64,000 bases of DNA, taken from assembly GCA_002928965.1 (NCBI GenBank), contig PERU01000007.1, forward strand, positions 52,964 through 116,963, written 5' to 3'. The position numbers and the translations under genes were made by a program. Numbering within the stretch: the first letter of the stretch is position 1; each line of letters opens with the position of its first letter. The notes under the pieces were generated by a model that saw nothing but the letters and a program-made list of their open reading frames with translations, made no database searches and was not told the origin of the DNA. This document shows positions 27,000 to 35,186 of the stretch, piece after piece. The stretch is from Methylomonas sp. Lineage in GTDB: Bacteria > Pseudomonadota > Gammaproteobacteria > Methylococcales > Methylomonadaceae.

Positions 27000-29234
27000 T
27001 TATTTCCAGACACTCATGATGCTGGTAAAGTCATCGGTCCAGGCCACTGTATCAGCAGAGTGGTGAAGGTCTTGCCAGTTTTGTCTGGCTAATGGTGTCA
27101 ATAAAGCCTGATTTTTAGCCAAAACTGCCCAGTCAGATCGATACACCAAAGGGATGTTTTGTTGCGGTCTATATTCCTGCACCATCAAGCCCAAGCCCAG
27201 CTTTTGGGCATGATCAGCCAACACATTTTTCAATGCCAGATAGCGGTTGGAAATATGGAAAACCAACAATCCCTTGTTGCTGAGTTTGGATGTATACAGT
27301 TCTATGGCTTCCCTGGTTAGCAGGTGGGTGGGAATAGAGTCAGACGTAAAGGCATCGATCACCAACAAATCATACTGTTGGGATTGTTTTTCCAGGTTTA
27401 TGCGGGCATCACCGGTTTCAATGGCGTAATTTTGGATGCACTCACTCAAATAGGTGAAATACGCCGGATTAGTAGCAATTTGCACCACAGCAGGATCCAG
27501 TTCAAAGAAGGTCCAGTTTTGCGAGGCTTTCGCATAGCCAGCCATTTCGCCCGCACCCAAGCCAACCACACCTACACGCCAATCCTGATTTTGACTATTG
27601 AATTGTGAGAACAGACTGCCCAATGGACCTTGCGGACTGTAATAACCATTGGGAGTGCAACGTTGATTCTGATTGTCAACCAACTGCAGGCCATGGCGGG
27701 TAGTCCCACTATACAGCTCATGGATGGTTTCCTTGGTATTGCCCACTTGATAGTCCGGAAATGCCTTGATGGACAAAACACCATAAAAATTACGGCTTTG
27801 CAGTAACAGTTTGTTACCGTGTTGTTTTTCCGGGGCTGCACAGGAAATCAGCAATAATCCAAATAATGGAAAGTATAAAAAGCTTTTCTTGAAGAACAAA
27901 TAGGCAATACCCATAGCGGAAACAACCGCCAAGCTCACTAAAATGGCATTGCTGGTCTGGTCGATATTAATAAATAAAATAGCAGCCACACTAAAGACAT
28001 ATATGCCAAAAATAATTTTGGCCAGATGGGCTTTTACATACAGTTTGATGCGTTTATGTATAGGGTTTAAGAATAATCCACCAACGATCATCAAAGGGTA
28101 TTCGTAAATCGCGCTAAAAATAAACGGCGCAACAAAACTATTGAAGATACCGCCCAGCATGCCGCCAAAGGACATGATTAAATAATATTCCGTTAAATAT
28201 TCGGTGGCAGGACGTTTTTTAGCCAGCTCCCCATGACAAACCATGATGGAAATAAAGAAAATACACAGATGCAACAGTAGCTCCATGGAAATGGAGGCGA
28301 GTTTGTGATTGGAAAAGTAATAAATCAAAAAAGGCGTAATAACCCAGGGTTGTAACAATAATATTTTTTTATGGATGCTGTTACCGTAGTTTGAAAATAC
28401 TAGGATGAATGACAGCAAATAGATCGCCAATGGCACAACCCACAAGAGTGGAACAGTCGCAATATCGATGCTGATGAAATTGGTGGTGCCGAGCAATAAG
28501 CTCGATGGCACAAAAGCCAATAGTAACCAGCGTAGTTTTAATTTTAACGACGGTGTATTGCGTTGAATAATCTTTGTTGCCATTACCGGATCGGGTTGAA
28601 AATGATGCTGTTTTAAAAACATCATACATAAGGCAATCATGGCAATTAAGATCAGAAAGCCATTACTCCAATAGTGTTGTTGTTGACTAATACCAATGCT
28701 AGGCTCCAATAGAAAGGGGTAGCTCAATAAGGCCATTAAGCTGCCGGTGTTACTGGCAATGGAAAGATAATAAGGATCACTGCTGGTCTGGTGACCAATT
28801 TTGGAGAACCACTTTTGCAGTAAAGGTGAGTTGGTTGACAGGATAAACAGCGGCAAGCCAATCGAAGAAAACAGGGTGGTTAGCAGCCAGAAGCTGGGGT
28901 TTTCCGATGTCGGCGGGCGACTGTCTTCCGGAATACTAATCGGCAAAAAGTAAATGCTGATCAGCAGTAACGACGAATGAATCAACAGGTTTTTTCGATA
29001 ACTCAAGCGGGTCGATAGTAAATGCGCATACAGATAACCCAAAAACAGGATGCTTTGATAAAACACCATACAGGTATTCCACACTGAAGCAGAGCCACCT
29101 AGCAAAGGCAGCAAGGCTTTGCCGAACATCGGCTGTAACACAAACATCAATGAAGCACTGCTGAACAACGTTAGCGCGAATAACAGGATAGGAAAATTAT
29201 CGCGTCTGATTTCGGTTTGATGAGTAATGTCCAT
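27000..29234 (-). CDS. Fused MFS-like membrane / spermidine synthase-like protein
   Basis: A 744-residue protein. The first 450 residues contain about 13 membrane helices (from FPILLFALTLFSSASLMFVLQPMFGKALLPLLGG). The C-terminal 250 residues are a spermidine synthase-like Rossmann domain with VGVVGLGAGEMAGYA, WTFFELDPAVVQIA and LLVIDAFTSDSIPTHLLT. Such fused proteins are widespread in bacteria; whether they make or move polyamines is unknown, and the key residues of true polyamine synthases are only partly retained. The start is supported by GGGGAGGA. It lies alone, flanked by members of the small repeat family. Agmatine-to-putrescine genes (aguA, aguB) lie 12 kb away. Confidence 0.85.
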   Translation of the reverse strand: MDITHQTEIRRDNFPILLFALTLFSSASLMFVLQPMFGKALLPLLGGSASVWNTCMVFYQSILFLGYLYAHLLSTRLSYRKNLLIHSSLLLISIYFLPISIPEDSRPPTSENPSFWLLTTLFSSIGLPLFILSTNSPLLQKWFSKIGHQTSSDPYYLSIASNTGSLMALLSYPFLLEPSIGISQQQHYWSNGFLILIAMIALCMMFLKQHHFQPDPVMATKIIQRNTPSLKLKLRWLLLAFVPSSLLLGTTNFISIDIATVPLLWVVPLAIYLLSFILVFSNYGNSIHKKILLLQPWVITPFLIYYFSNHKLASISMELLLHLCIFFISIMVCHGELAKKRPATEYLTEYYLIMSFGGMLGGIFNSFVAPFIFSAIYEYPLMIVGGLFLNPIHKRIKLYVKAHLAKIIFGIYVFSVAAILFINIDQTSNAILVSLAVVSAMGIAYLFFKKSFLYFPLFGLLLISCAAPEKQHGNKLLLQSRNFYGVLSIKAFPDYQVGNTKETIHELYSGTTRHGLQLVDNQNQRCTPNGYYSPQGPLGSLFSQFNSQNQDWRVGVVGLGAGEMAGYAKASQNWTFFELDPAVVQIATNPAYFTYLSECIQNYAIETGDARINLEKQSQQYDLLVIDAFTSDSIPTHLLTREAIELYTSKLSNKGLLVFHISNRYLALKNVLADHAQKLGLGLMVQEYRPQQNIPLVYRSDWAVLAKNQALLTPLARQNWQDLHHSADTVAWTDDFTSIMSVWK

Positions 29235-29434
29235 GCTTCCTCCCCAGATAGATCGATAACAAAAATAATGATGGTTAAATTCAATAGGCCTTGCTGTGAT
29301 GGTTTACAGGCATGTCTTCGCTGGGAGCATGCATTTATATCCCGACTGTTTTAGTTGGTATTTAAAATGATCTAAATTTTTTAAAATCTTGTCAACAAAA
29401 TTGTTGACGTTTTACGACAACTCAAGACACCGCG

Positions 29435-29591
29435 GGTCTGTCCGAGAATCGGAATCGTCGCGAGGAAAAGGCATTTTCAGTCAGATTTTTGATCATTTGA
29501 GGCGAATAAAGGTGCTATTTAACGAAAGTCAGCGGGAATCTGGCCACCAGAGCTTGTCCGTAGCAGGTTCTCTATTCTCGGACAGGCTCCC
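29435..29591 (-). mobile_element. MITE-like inverted-repeat element, copy B
   Basis: About 157 bp bounded by GTCTGTCCGAGAATCGG on the left and CTATTCTCGGACAGGCTCCC on the right. Its reverse complement aligns over its whole length with the element at 41561-41728, sharing blocks such as CCTGCTACGGA, GTTAAATAGCACC, ATTCGCCTCAAATGATCA, AAATCTGACT and CTCGCGACGATTC. It has no coding capacity, so it must depend on an outside transposase if mobile. Confidence 0.75.
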
Positions 29592-29958
29592 TGCTGCACA
29601 CTAAGCCCACGGTTTAGTTAACCCAGGACAGTATGGCTGCAGTAACCTTTAAGGCTTGATTCAAGCAAGTGGAAGCGCTGATAATTACGGCGCAATTTAA
29701 CGATCTTTGTTAAATATAAGTTTGGCCCTTTAATACCGTTTGCCTTTAGGTTCTGTGGATACTGATCATGTCGCAGGCTAAAACTACGCAGACATGGACA
29801 GCCTGACAGAACCGGGGATTCGTGATAACTAAGGTCTTTAACCAGTGGTTGTCTTTAAGAGTCGGACAGGCTCCTAGTGGGCAAACGGTTTTAATTGACA
29901 AAGCCACAAGCAACCTCTTTTTCATAATAAATCTGACAAATTGAAGAGGGATTAACCT
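29592..29958. other. Intergenic region, 367 bp
   Basis: No gene is seen. A single repeat end, CGGACAGGCTCCTAGTGGG, is at 29863-29881. The ribosome-binding site AAGAGGG of the dihaem cytochrome gene is at its end. Confidence 0.4.
29861..29876 (-). repeat. Single end of the CCTGTCCGAGAATAG repeat family
   Basis: GTCGGACAGGCTCCTA is the right-hand end of the repeat family, in the same orientation as the right end at 29574-29591. It is followed by GTGGG, as is the end at 31459-31479. Confidence 0.45.
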
Positions 29959-31230
29959 ATGAAAGCTGCATTGGCACTGACAGTGGTTTTGGGCTTGCTG
30001 TCCCTATTTTTCCTGCTTGAGCCTATTGTTCCGAGTTCACCTGATTATGATGTTTATCAACATGTGCAGGCCTGTAAAGCCGAGCTGGGCATTCAGCAAA
30101 AACTGCCGGTGCTATCCTGCCTCGATGGCAAGCAGGTGCCGATTTTTGTAGATCAGCAGGAAATCAAACAAGCTAACTGGGACATGTTGTCCAACGCCAA
30201 ACGCTGTGACAATCCGCATTGGCTGGGGGGCGATATGGGGTGCTGGACCTACTCGCATTTGCAGGTTTTGAAACTGGATACCGACAACATCATGGTGTTG
30301 AATTGCCGTCAAAAAGGCAATCAGCTCGAAAAAAACTGGTTTCGAAAAACCAAAGCCAACCTGGGTATGGATCAGAGTGAGCGTAAGGCGCAATATGAAA
30401 ATGCCCCCATTGCAGAAAAAAAAGAGTTCTATTACCTATACAACACCTTCAATGATATTGGGGTGATATTACGCAATATCAAAACCGGCAAGAGCTGCTA
30501 CCTGACACAGTATGGTGAAGCCGTGTCCGGATTCTTGCCGCCCCTCGATGAACCGTTGCCGCCTAAACAGGAGTATCTGGCGCGTTACAATCCCGAGCAG
30601 GCCAAACCGCCGACCGATTTTCCGGAAGCGTTATGGTATCGCGATGCCAATCAGGCCTTTAAATCGCCAGCGTTTACCGCAGAGGCAGGTTGTGTGGCTT
30701 GCCATAATCCCCATGGGGTCAAATACAGTCCCTACATCAATTCAAAACAGGGCCTGCCGGATATCGTCAGCATGTCCAAACTGCCGTTTTTGCCGGTAGG
30801 TAAACCCTTTATTGATTATTTCAACAAACACGACATTTTGCAGGTGACCACCGACCCGATTGACGGCGTCAATCAACTCTGTACCCAGTGTCATAACATG
30901 ACCACTTCCGGCACCTGTGGCTATAGCATTGACATAGCCACAGATCATCCCACTACCACGCTAGGCTCCTGGTTGACCACCAGTTCTCGCAATAGCTGGA
31001 TGCCACCAATTCACGTTGATCCTGCCCTGGTCAAAAAGCATGTGGCGGCGATGAAATGCTGCTGTGAAAACCCTCATTCCCTGGGTTGTAAAACCCGCAA
31101 ATTTGGTCCGACCTTGGCTGATTTGCCTGACGGGTTTGCCGAAGGCAAAGGCTGGATCGATGGTCAGGAAGCCAGTCTATGCAACAGCATTGAAAAATCT
31201 GTTCAATGGAATGCGGATAAATTTAAATGA
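29959..31230 (+). CDS. Dihaem cytochrome c of unknown function
   Basis: A 423-residue exported or membrane-anchored protein: hydrophobic N-terminus (about 2-20), then a cysteine-bearing first half with no haem motif (C39, C54, C83, C95, C116, C180). Two c-type haem sites follow, CVACH (245-249, followed by NPHG) and CTQCH (308-312). A cluster of three cysteines, CCC at 367-369, is followed by ENPHSLGC. CxxCHNPHG is typical of multihaem cytochromes with bis-His ligation. The many non-haem cysteines suggest disulfides or another metal site. It stands alone between relict repeat ends and upstream of, but convergent with, the nor operon. I do not recognise the family. Confidence 0.75.
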   Translation: MKAALALTVVLGLLSLFFLLEPIVPSSPDYDVYQHVQACKAELGIQQKLPVLSCLDGKQVPIFVDQQEIKQANWDMLSNAKRCDNPHWLGGDMGCWTYSHLQVLKLDTDNIMVLNCRQKGNQLEKNWFRKTKANLGMDQSERKAQYENAPIAEKKEFYYLYNTFNDIGVILRNIKTGKSCYLTQYGEAVSGFLPPLDEPLPPKQEYLARYNPEQAKPPTDFPEALWYRDANQAFKSPAFTAEAGCVACHNPHGVKYSPYINSKQGLPDIVSMSKLPFLPVGKPFIDYFNKHDILQVTTDPIDGVNQLCTQCHNMTTSGTCGYSIDIATDHPTTTLGSWLTTSSRNSWMPPIHVDPALVKKHVAAMKCCCENPHSLGCKTRKFGPTLADLPDGFAEGKGWIDGQEASLCNSIEKSVQWNADKFK

Positions 31231-31458
31231 CACTTTTTAAATGATGCCTATGCGAAAAATTTTGATACCAACCAGTTTGACAGTCTGTTGAGGCCAATTG
31301 GCGGCATCAATCCAGAATGAACGCCGCGATTATTAGCCATAGGAATCTACCTTCGGCAACACATAATGCAATTCCCGGACAGTTAAAGCGGTTAGGCATT
31401 TTTGACTATTCAGCACGGGTTCAAATGGAACCGCAAAGTTTCCGCCCTCTCGACAATG

Positions 31459-31479
31459 TCTATTCTAGGACAGGCTCCC
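31459..31479 (-). repeat. Single end of the CCTGTCCGAGAATAG repeat family
   Basis: TCTATTCTAGGACAGGCTCC matches the right end of the MITE-like elements with one change (A for C in CTCGG). Nothing of the inner element precedes it. Confidence 0.5.
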
Positions 31480-31605
31480 AGTGGGATTTGACATGTGCCC
31501 AAAGAGATTTTTCAAGCTTTAATGAATGCCCGTTCCAAAAAATGCTTTTACAAACGATTTCTTCAAGATTGTTTTTCGTGTTAGTAATTGACGGATTTTA
31601 GTGTT

Positions 31606-31630
31606 GCAGGCAAGCTGGTGTTTAGCCTGC
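31606..31630 (-). terminator. Weak hairpin after norB
   Basis: GCAGGC (31606-31611) pairs with GCCTGC (31625-31630), 14 bases beyond the norB stop. There is no T-run, so an intrinsic terminator is only a possibility. Confidence 0.25.
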
Positions 31631-31643
31631 CCACGTTTTGATG

Positions 31644-33158
31644 TTATGCGATTTCTTGTGTAACTGCATCGTTGGTAATTACTGCAGCCGATCTGGTTTC
31701 ACCTTTGCCGATAGTTAGCAAATCCCAGAATAACAGCCCGCCGCCAACCGCAGTCATTAAACCGAATACCATCCGCCAGACCATCGCCTGCATGAACCAG
31801 GGATGATTCTGGGCCGAGAAATAGCCAGCCCAGGTTGATCCTTCAACCGCACGCTCAATAAATGATTGCTCGTAACCGGCGATCAGCAAGGCCACGGTCA
31901 TGCCCAACACTCCCAAATTCAATAATACTGCTGCGGTTTTCCAGCGCCAGCCGTTAGCCAAATCACCGCCCATCCAGACATTGCCGCGCGCTTGTTGCAT
32001 GGCCAGATAGAAAAAGGCGATATTGATAGTCGCATAGGCGCCAAAGAAGGCTAAATGACCATGCGAAGCCGACCATTGGGTACCGTGGGTATACAGGTTG
32101 ATTTGCGGCAAGGTATGCATGAAACCCCATACACCAGCACCCAAAAAGTTACCAAACGCGTGGGCAATAACCCAAGCCAGAGCAGGGTGGTTGCTGTTTT
32201 TAAAGCGGTGAGCACCGGCGTCGTAAATTGAATGCACAACCATTGCGACCAGTGGAATCGGTTCCAATGCAGAGAAAAAGCCGCCGATAGTGAACCAGTA
32301 TTCCGGGGTGCCAATCCAGAAATAGTGATGGCCTAGACCTAAAATCCCCGATCCAAACATCAATGCCACTTCAATATAAAGCCACGTTTGTACGACTTGC
32401 CGACGCACGCCCAACAATTTCATCAGACTCCAGGCCATGATGCAGCCGACCAGCACTTCCCAGGTGGCTTCCACCCACAAGTGAATCACCCACCACCACC
32501 AATATTGATCGATGGAAATGTTGGTAACATAAAACATACCGGCCAGATACAGACCGGCCAAGGCCACCAAATCCAGGGTCAACACGCCGGCGATACCGGA
32601 CCATTTGCCTTTGGCAAAGGTGGCAGCGACGTTGTAGAAAAAGGTCAGCATGACCACCACGATACCAATATCAGCCCAGCGTGGGGCTTCAATGTACTCG
32701 CGTCCTTCGTTGATCAACCACAGCGAAGTGTCATTGCCGGCGCCGATCTGGATCAGCAAATACACCAACACTACAACCGTTACTGCGCCTGTGAGTACCC
32801 AGAATGCCAGTTGTCCCCATTTCAGGCCGACGATTTCGACGCCGCTTTCCTCTTCCAGAAACCAGTACACCGAGCCGATGAATCCATACAGCATCCAGAC
32901 CACCATGGCGTTGATGTGCACCATGCGGTTGACATTGAAATCCAGGATTTCATATAAAAAGCTTGGAAAAATAAACTGTAAGCCGGCCAGTAAACCGAAT
33001 AGCAGTTGCGCCATGAACAGCACCATGGCCACGGTAAAATAATGTACAGCCAGTTTCTGTCCACCGCTCAAAAATGGATTAGCCATAAGTACGCCATAGT
33101 TTTGTTTACAGCCTGCCCAGCAAACCGCGGCTTTTTCTTGATAAGCTTGTAATGTCAT
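31644..33158 (-). CDS. norB: Nitric oxide reductase subunit B (cNOR)
   Basis: A 504-residue protein with about 12 membrane helices. Ligands visible: haem b His in RMVHINAMVVW (H81), FeB His in HLWVEATWEV (H226) with the catalytic glutamates E230 and E234, the FeB pair GLGHHYFWIG (H277, H278), and the haem ligands in SASHGHLAFFGAY (H366, H368). It reduces two NO to N2O at the haem b3/FeB site in the inner membrane, taking electrons from NorC. Its ATG shares one base with the norC stop. The N-terminus is about 25-30 residues longer than in short NorB proteins. Confidence 0.96.
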   Translation of the reverse strand: MTLQAYQEKAAVCWAGCKQNYGVLMANPFLSGGQKLAVHYFTVAMVLFMAQLLFGLLAGLQFIFPSFLYEILDFNVNRMVHINAMVVWMLYGFIGSVYWFLEEESGVEIVGLKWGQLAFWVLTGAVTVVVLVYLLIQIGAGNDTSLWLINEGREYIEAPRWADIGIVVVMLTFFYNVAATFAKGKWSGIAGVLTLDLVALAGLYLAGMFYVTNISIDQYWWWWVIHLWVEATWEVLVGCIMAWSLMKLLGVRRQVVQTWLYIEVALMFGSGILGLGHHYFWIGTPEYWFTIGGFFSALEPIPLVAMVVHSIYDAGAHRFKNSNHPALAWVIAHAFGNFLGAGVWGFMHTLPQINLYTHGTQWSASHGHLAFFGAYATINIAFFYLAMQQARGNVWMGGDLANGWRWKTAAVLLNLGVLGMTVALLIAGYEQSFIERAVEGSTWAGYFSAQNHPWFMQAMVWRMVFGLMTAVGGGLLFWDLLTIGKGETRSAAVITNDAVTQEIA

Positions 33159-33760
33159 TATTTGTCCTCTTCGCCGATGGCTCTGAAATTATGCGGGAAG
33201 CCGTTGGTGTCTATGGAAGACATCCATTTTAAGAAGGCCACGATGGCTTCCGCTTCAGGTTGGGTGATGTCCAGATTGGGCATCTTGCGATTTGAGCCGT
33301 AAGTGCGGGCATTTTTTTCTGGGTCAAGCAGGAAATCCACCATCATCTGTTCGCGGGATGCTTTGGCGCCCCAGCCCTGATCCATCCAGGCTTTGGTTAG
33401 GTCTGGCGCATAATAGGCACCGTTGCCCAGCAGGGTATGGCAATTCATGCAGTTTTTGGCCTGCACGGTTTTTTTGCCGTGATCGACCAGCATTTCGGCT
33501 TCTGCTTCCGTCAAGACTTTGCCAAATAGCGGTGCTTCGTCGCCAATCACCGGTTGATAACGCTGCTTGGTTTTATCGAAACGGTAGCTGATGTCTTTGT
33601 TTATGACACTGAAGGCCGGAACTCGTGGGCCGCCAGCACTGATTTGTTTCATAGAATCGAATGTCAAAAACACCAGTAAAACAAAAGAGCCACCCGTAAC
33701 CCAGATAGCGGTTTTTTTCCAAAATGTTTCCGACGCCCAGCGTGGAACTTGCTCAGTCAT
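33158..33760 (-). CDS. norC: Nitric oxide reductase subunit C
   Basis: From the ATG at 33760 (GGAGGGAG upstream) the protein has 200 residues; the longer open frame to 33841 lacks a better start and runs into orf103. It has one N-terminal membrane anchor (about 17-35) and a periplasmic cytochrome c domain with CMNCH at 104-108 and the axial methionine in RKMPN (M160). It passes electrons to NorB. It lies 28 bases after orf103 and overlaps norB by one base. Confidence 0.96.
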   Translation of the reverse strand: MTEQVPRWASETFWKKTAIWVTGGSFVLLVFLTFDSMKQISAGGPRVPAFSVINKDISYRFDKTKQRYQPVIGDEAPLFGKVLTEAEAEMLVDHGKKTVQAKNCMNCHTLLGNGAYYAPDLTKAWMDQGWGAKASREQMMVDFLLDPEKNARTYGSNRKMPNLDITQPEAEAIVAFLKWMSSIDTNGFPHNFRAIGEEDK

Positions 33761-33788
33761 GATGACTCCCTCCGGATGGATTAAAAAA

Positions 33789-34100
33789 TTACTGATCGGT
33801 TTCGTCAAGGTGGGTGGCGACACATAAATGCCAGATAGCATGGGGCATCAAGGCATAGCCAATCACCATGGAGAAAGACAGCAGTAGCCAGTAACCGGTA
33901 AGATGATTTACATCACTAAAAACAGCGACGCTGGCTAAAAGGCTGGCATAGGAAACACACGCACCTATGCGGGCTGATTTTTGACCACTGATGCGAGCCC
34001 AGGCAAATAGACCAGCGTATAATGTGGCAGTGAATATAATCATGGCCGCACTGAAAAAGCTCAGAAAAAAATCAGACAGAGCAACAGGTTCGACCAACAT
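33789..34100 (-). CDS. Three-helix membrane protein heading the nor operon
   Basis: A 103-residue protein with three hydrophobic segments: about 7-33, 43-62 and 66-92. It is the first gene of the operon with norC and norB and lies directly behind the NsrR-type site. Small membrane proteins such as NorE or NorF accompany nor genes in some denitrifiers and aid NO reductase assembly or activity. Similarity to those cannot be judged here, so the role is inferred from position. The ribosome-binding site is weak. Confidence 0.7.
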   Translation of the reverse strand: MLVEPVALSDFFLSFFSAAMIIFTATLYAGLFAWARISGQKSARIGACVSYASLLASVAVFSDVNHLTGYWLLLSFSMVIGYALMPHAIWHLCVATHLDETDQ

Positions 34101-34176
34101 AAGAATTTACCAACGATGCGATTAGCCAATAAACATGGATTTAAAATACAGCTTTTGAAACAGTTTAGCGGCTCTT

Positions 34177-34199
34177 AAGATTTATTTCAAATACATCTT
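34177..34199. promoter_or_regulatory. NsrR-type operator
   Basis: A 23-bp imperfect palindrome with 11-base arms AAGATTTATTT and AAATACATCTT around a central C; the arms pair at 10 of 11 positions. It matches the known NsrR consensus of AAGATG...CATCTT with a TTTNAAA centre. It lies 15 bases before the nsrR ATG and 77 bases before orf103-norC-norB, so NsrR could control both its own gene and the NO reductase operon. Confidence 0.8.
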
Positions 34200-34214
34200 A
34201 CTTGACAGGGAATT

Positions 34215-34649
34215 ATGCAATTAACAGCTCATACGGATTATGCGTTACGGGTTTTGATTTATCTGACCGTACATCAAGATAAATTGGTCACTATCCAGGA
34301 ATTAGCCGAGTTTTTTGATATATCCAAAAACCATCTGGTTAAGGTGGTACATAACCTGGGAATTAAAGGGTTTGTGAAGACCATGCGCGGTAAAGGAGGG
34401 GGGATTTGTCTGGCCAGCCCCCCCCAGCAAATCAACATCGGTAGCGTTGTGCGCGAAATTGAAGGGCATTTTCAGATGGCGGAATGTTTTAATCCAAAAA
34501 AGCAAGGCATGTGTGCGATACAAGGACACTGTGGTTTGACGGGATTATTGGGGAATGCGCTTCAGCAGTTTCTGGGGGTTTTGGATGAGGCAGTATTGTC
34601 TGATTTGGTTAAGCCAGTTGCAGTTAGCGAGATAGACTCAGGGATGTAA
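34215..34649 (+). CDS. nsrR: NO-sensing Rrf2-family repressor NsrR
   Basis: A 144-residue Rrf2 protein. The winged helix is at about 1-70 (TDYALRVLIYLTVHQDKLVTIQELAEFFDISKNHL), and three cysteines for an iron-sulfur cluster follow at C91, C100 and C106 (ECFNPKKQGMCAIQGHCGL), spaced as in NsrR. Known NsrR proteins lose repression when NO attacks the cluster. The gene is divergent from the NO reductase operon and a matching palindrome lies between them. AGGGA is the ribosome-binding site. Confidence 0.93.
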   Translation: MQLTAHTDYALRVLIYLTVHQDKLVTIQELAEFFDISKNHLVKVVHNLGIKGFVKTMRGKGGGICLASPPQQINIGSVVREIEGHFQMAECFNPKKQGMCAIQGHCGLTGLLGNALQQFLGVLDEAVLSDLVKPVAVSEIDSGM

Positions 34650-34738
34650 TTGAATATTTTGTTCATTGAACAGTACATCACAGACAGATTTTTCAAATTG
34701 TTGTACTTTGATGCGTCACTAACTGGTAGGAGTTTAAC

Positions 34739-34960
34739 ATGGGAAAAACCACCGAAATACACAATCAATTGACGTTATCGCAGCAACTTCATCACGCTTT
34801 TTTTTCACCAAAAGGTTACGACCCATTCGAAAATCTAAAATCTCATGATGGTGATGCCATTTATGAATCTTACTTACGCTGTAACAAAGCTATTGCCAGT
34901 GGAATTACCTTGCAGAACAGCCAGATTAGTTTCGTCAGTAAATTTAATAAGGAGCTTTAA
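34739..34960 (+). CDS. Small soluble hypothetical protein, 73 residues
   Basis: The ATG has TAGGAG 6 bases before it, a good ribosome-binding site, and the frame encodes GKTTEIHNQLTLSQQLHHAF, then FSPKGYDPFENLKSHDGDAIYESYLRCNKAI. No family is recognised and there is no signal or membrane segment. It follows nsrR on the same strand after 89 bp. Confidence 0.55.
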   Translation: MGKTTEIHNQLTLSQQLHHAFFSPKGYDPFENLKSHDGDAIYESYLRCNKAIASGITLQNSQISFVSKFNKEL

Positions 34961-35058
34961 AATTGAAGGGAATCTTGGCTCAGCGCTGTGAATACCGAAA
35001 CGATTAAAAAGGCTTTAAAAGCCGAGAAGGAAAACAGGGAGTTAGTCGAATTCTGAAA

Positions 35059-35087
35059 GCATCCGGGTATTTGAATTGCCCGGATGC
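35059..35087. repeat. Hairpin after the small hypothetical gene
   Basis: A perfect 9-bp stem, GCATCCGGG (35059-35067) and CCCGGATGC (35079-35087), with an 11-base loop. It lies between the convergent 73-residue gene and the GGDEF gene. No T-run is present on either side, so its role as a terminator is uncertain. Confidence 0.5.
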
Positions 35088-35186
35088 GATTGGAACAAAC
35101 CACCAGTCCGGGTTGACCGATATACGCATTAGACATTATTTAACGCTGGGCTAACAAAACACATTCAAATTGAGCCTGCCGATATT

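Larger units (their letters stand above)
31231..31643. other. Intergenic region, 413 bp
   Basis: This lies between the convergent dihaem cytochrome and norB. It holds one relict repeat end (31459-31479) and a weak hairpin near norB. The frame open at 31317-31601 has no coding signs and crosses the repeat. Confidence 0.4.

Noticed and set aside
29389..29604. Reading frame of 71 codons
   Set aside because: It spans the MITE-like element at 29435-29591 and is not a gene.
31317..31601. Reading frame of 94 codons between the dihaem cytochrome and norB
   Set aside because: No ribosome-binding site, low complexity and a crossing relict repeat end.
32388..32957. Reading frame of 189 codons on the plus strand
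   Set aside because: Antisense to norB; His/Gln-rich shadow of a membrane protein gene.
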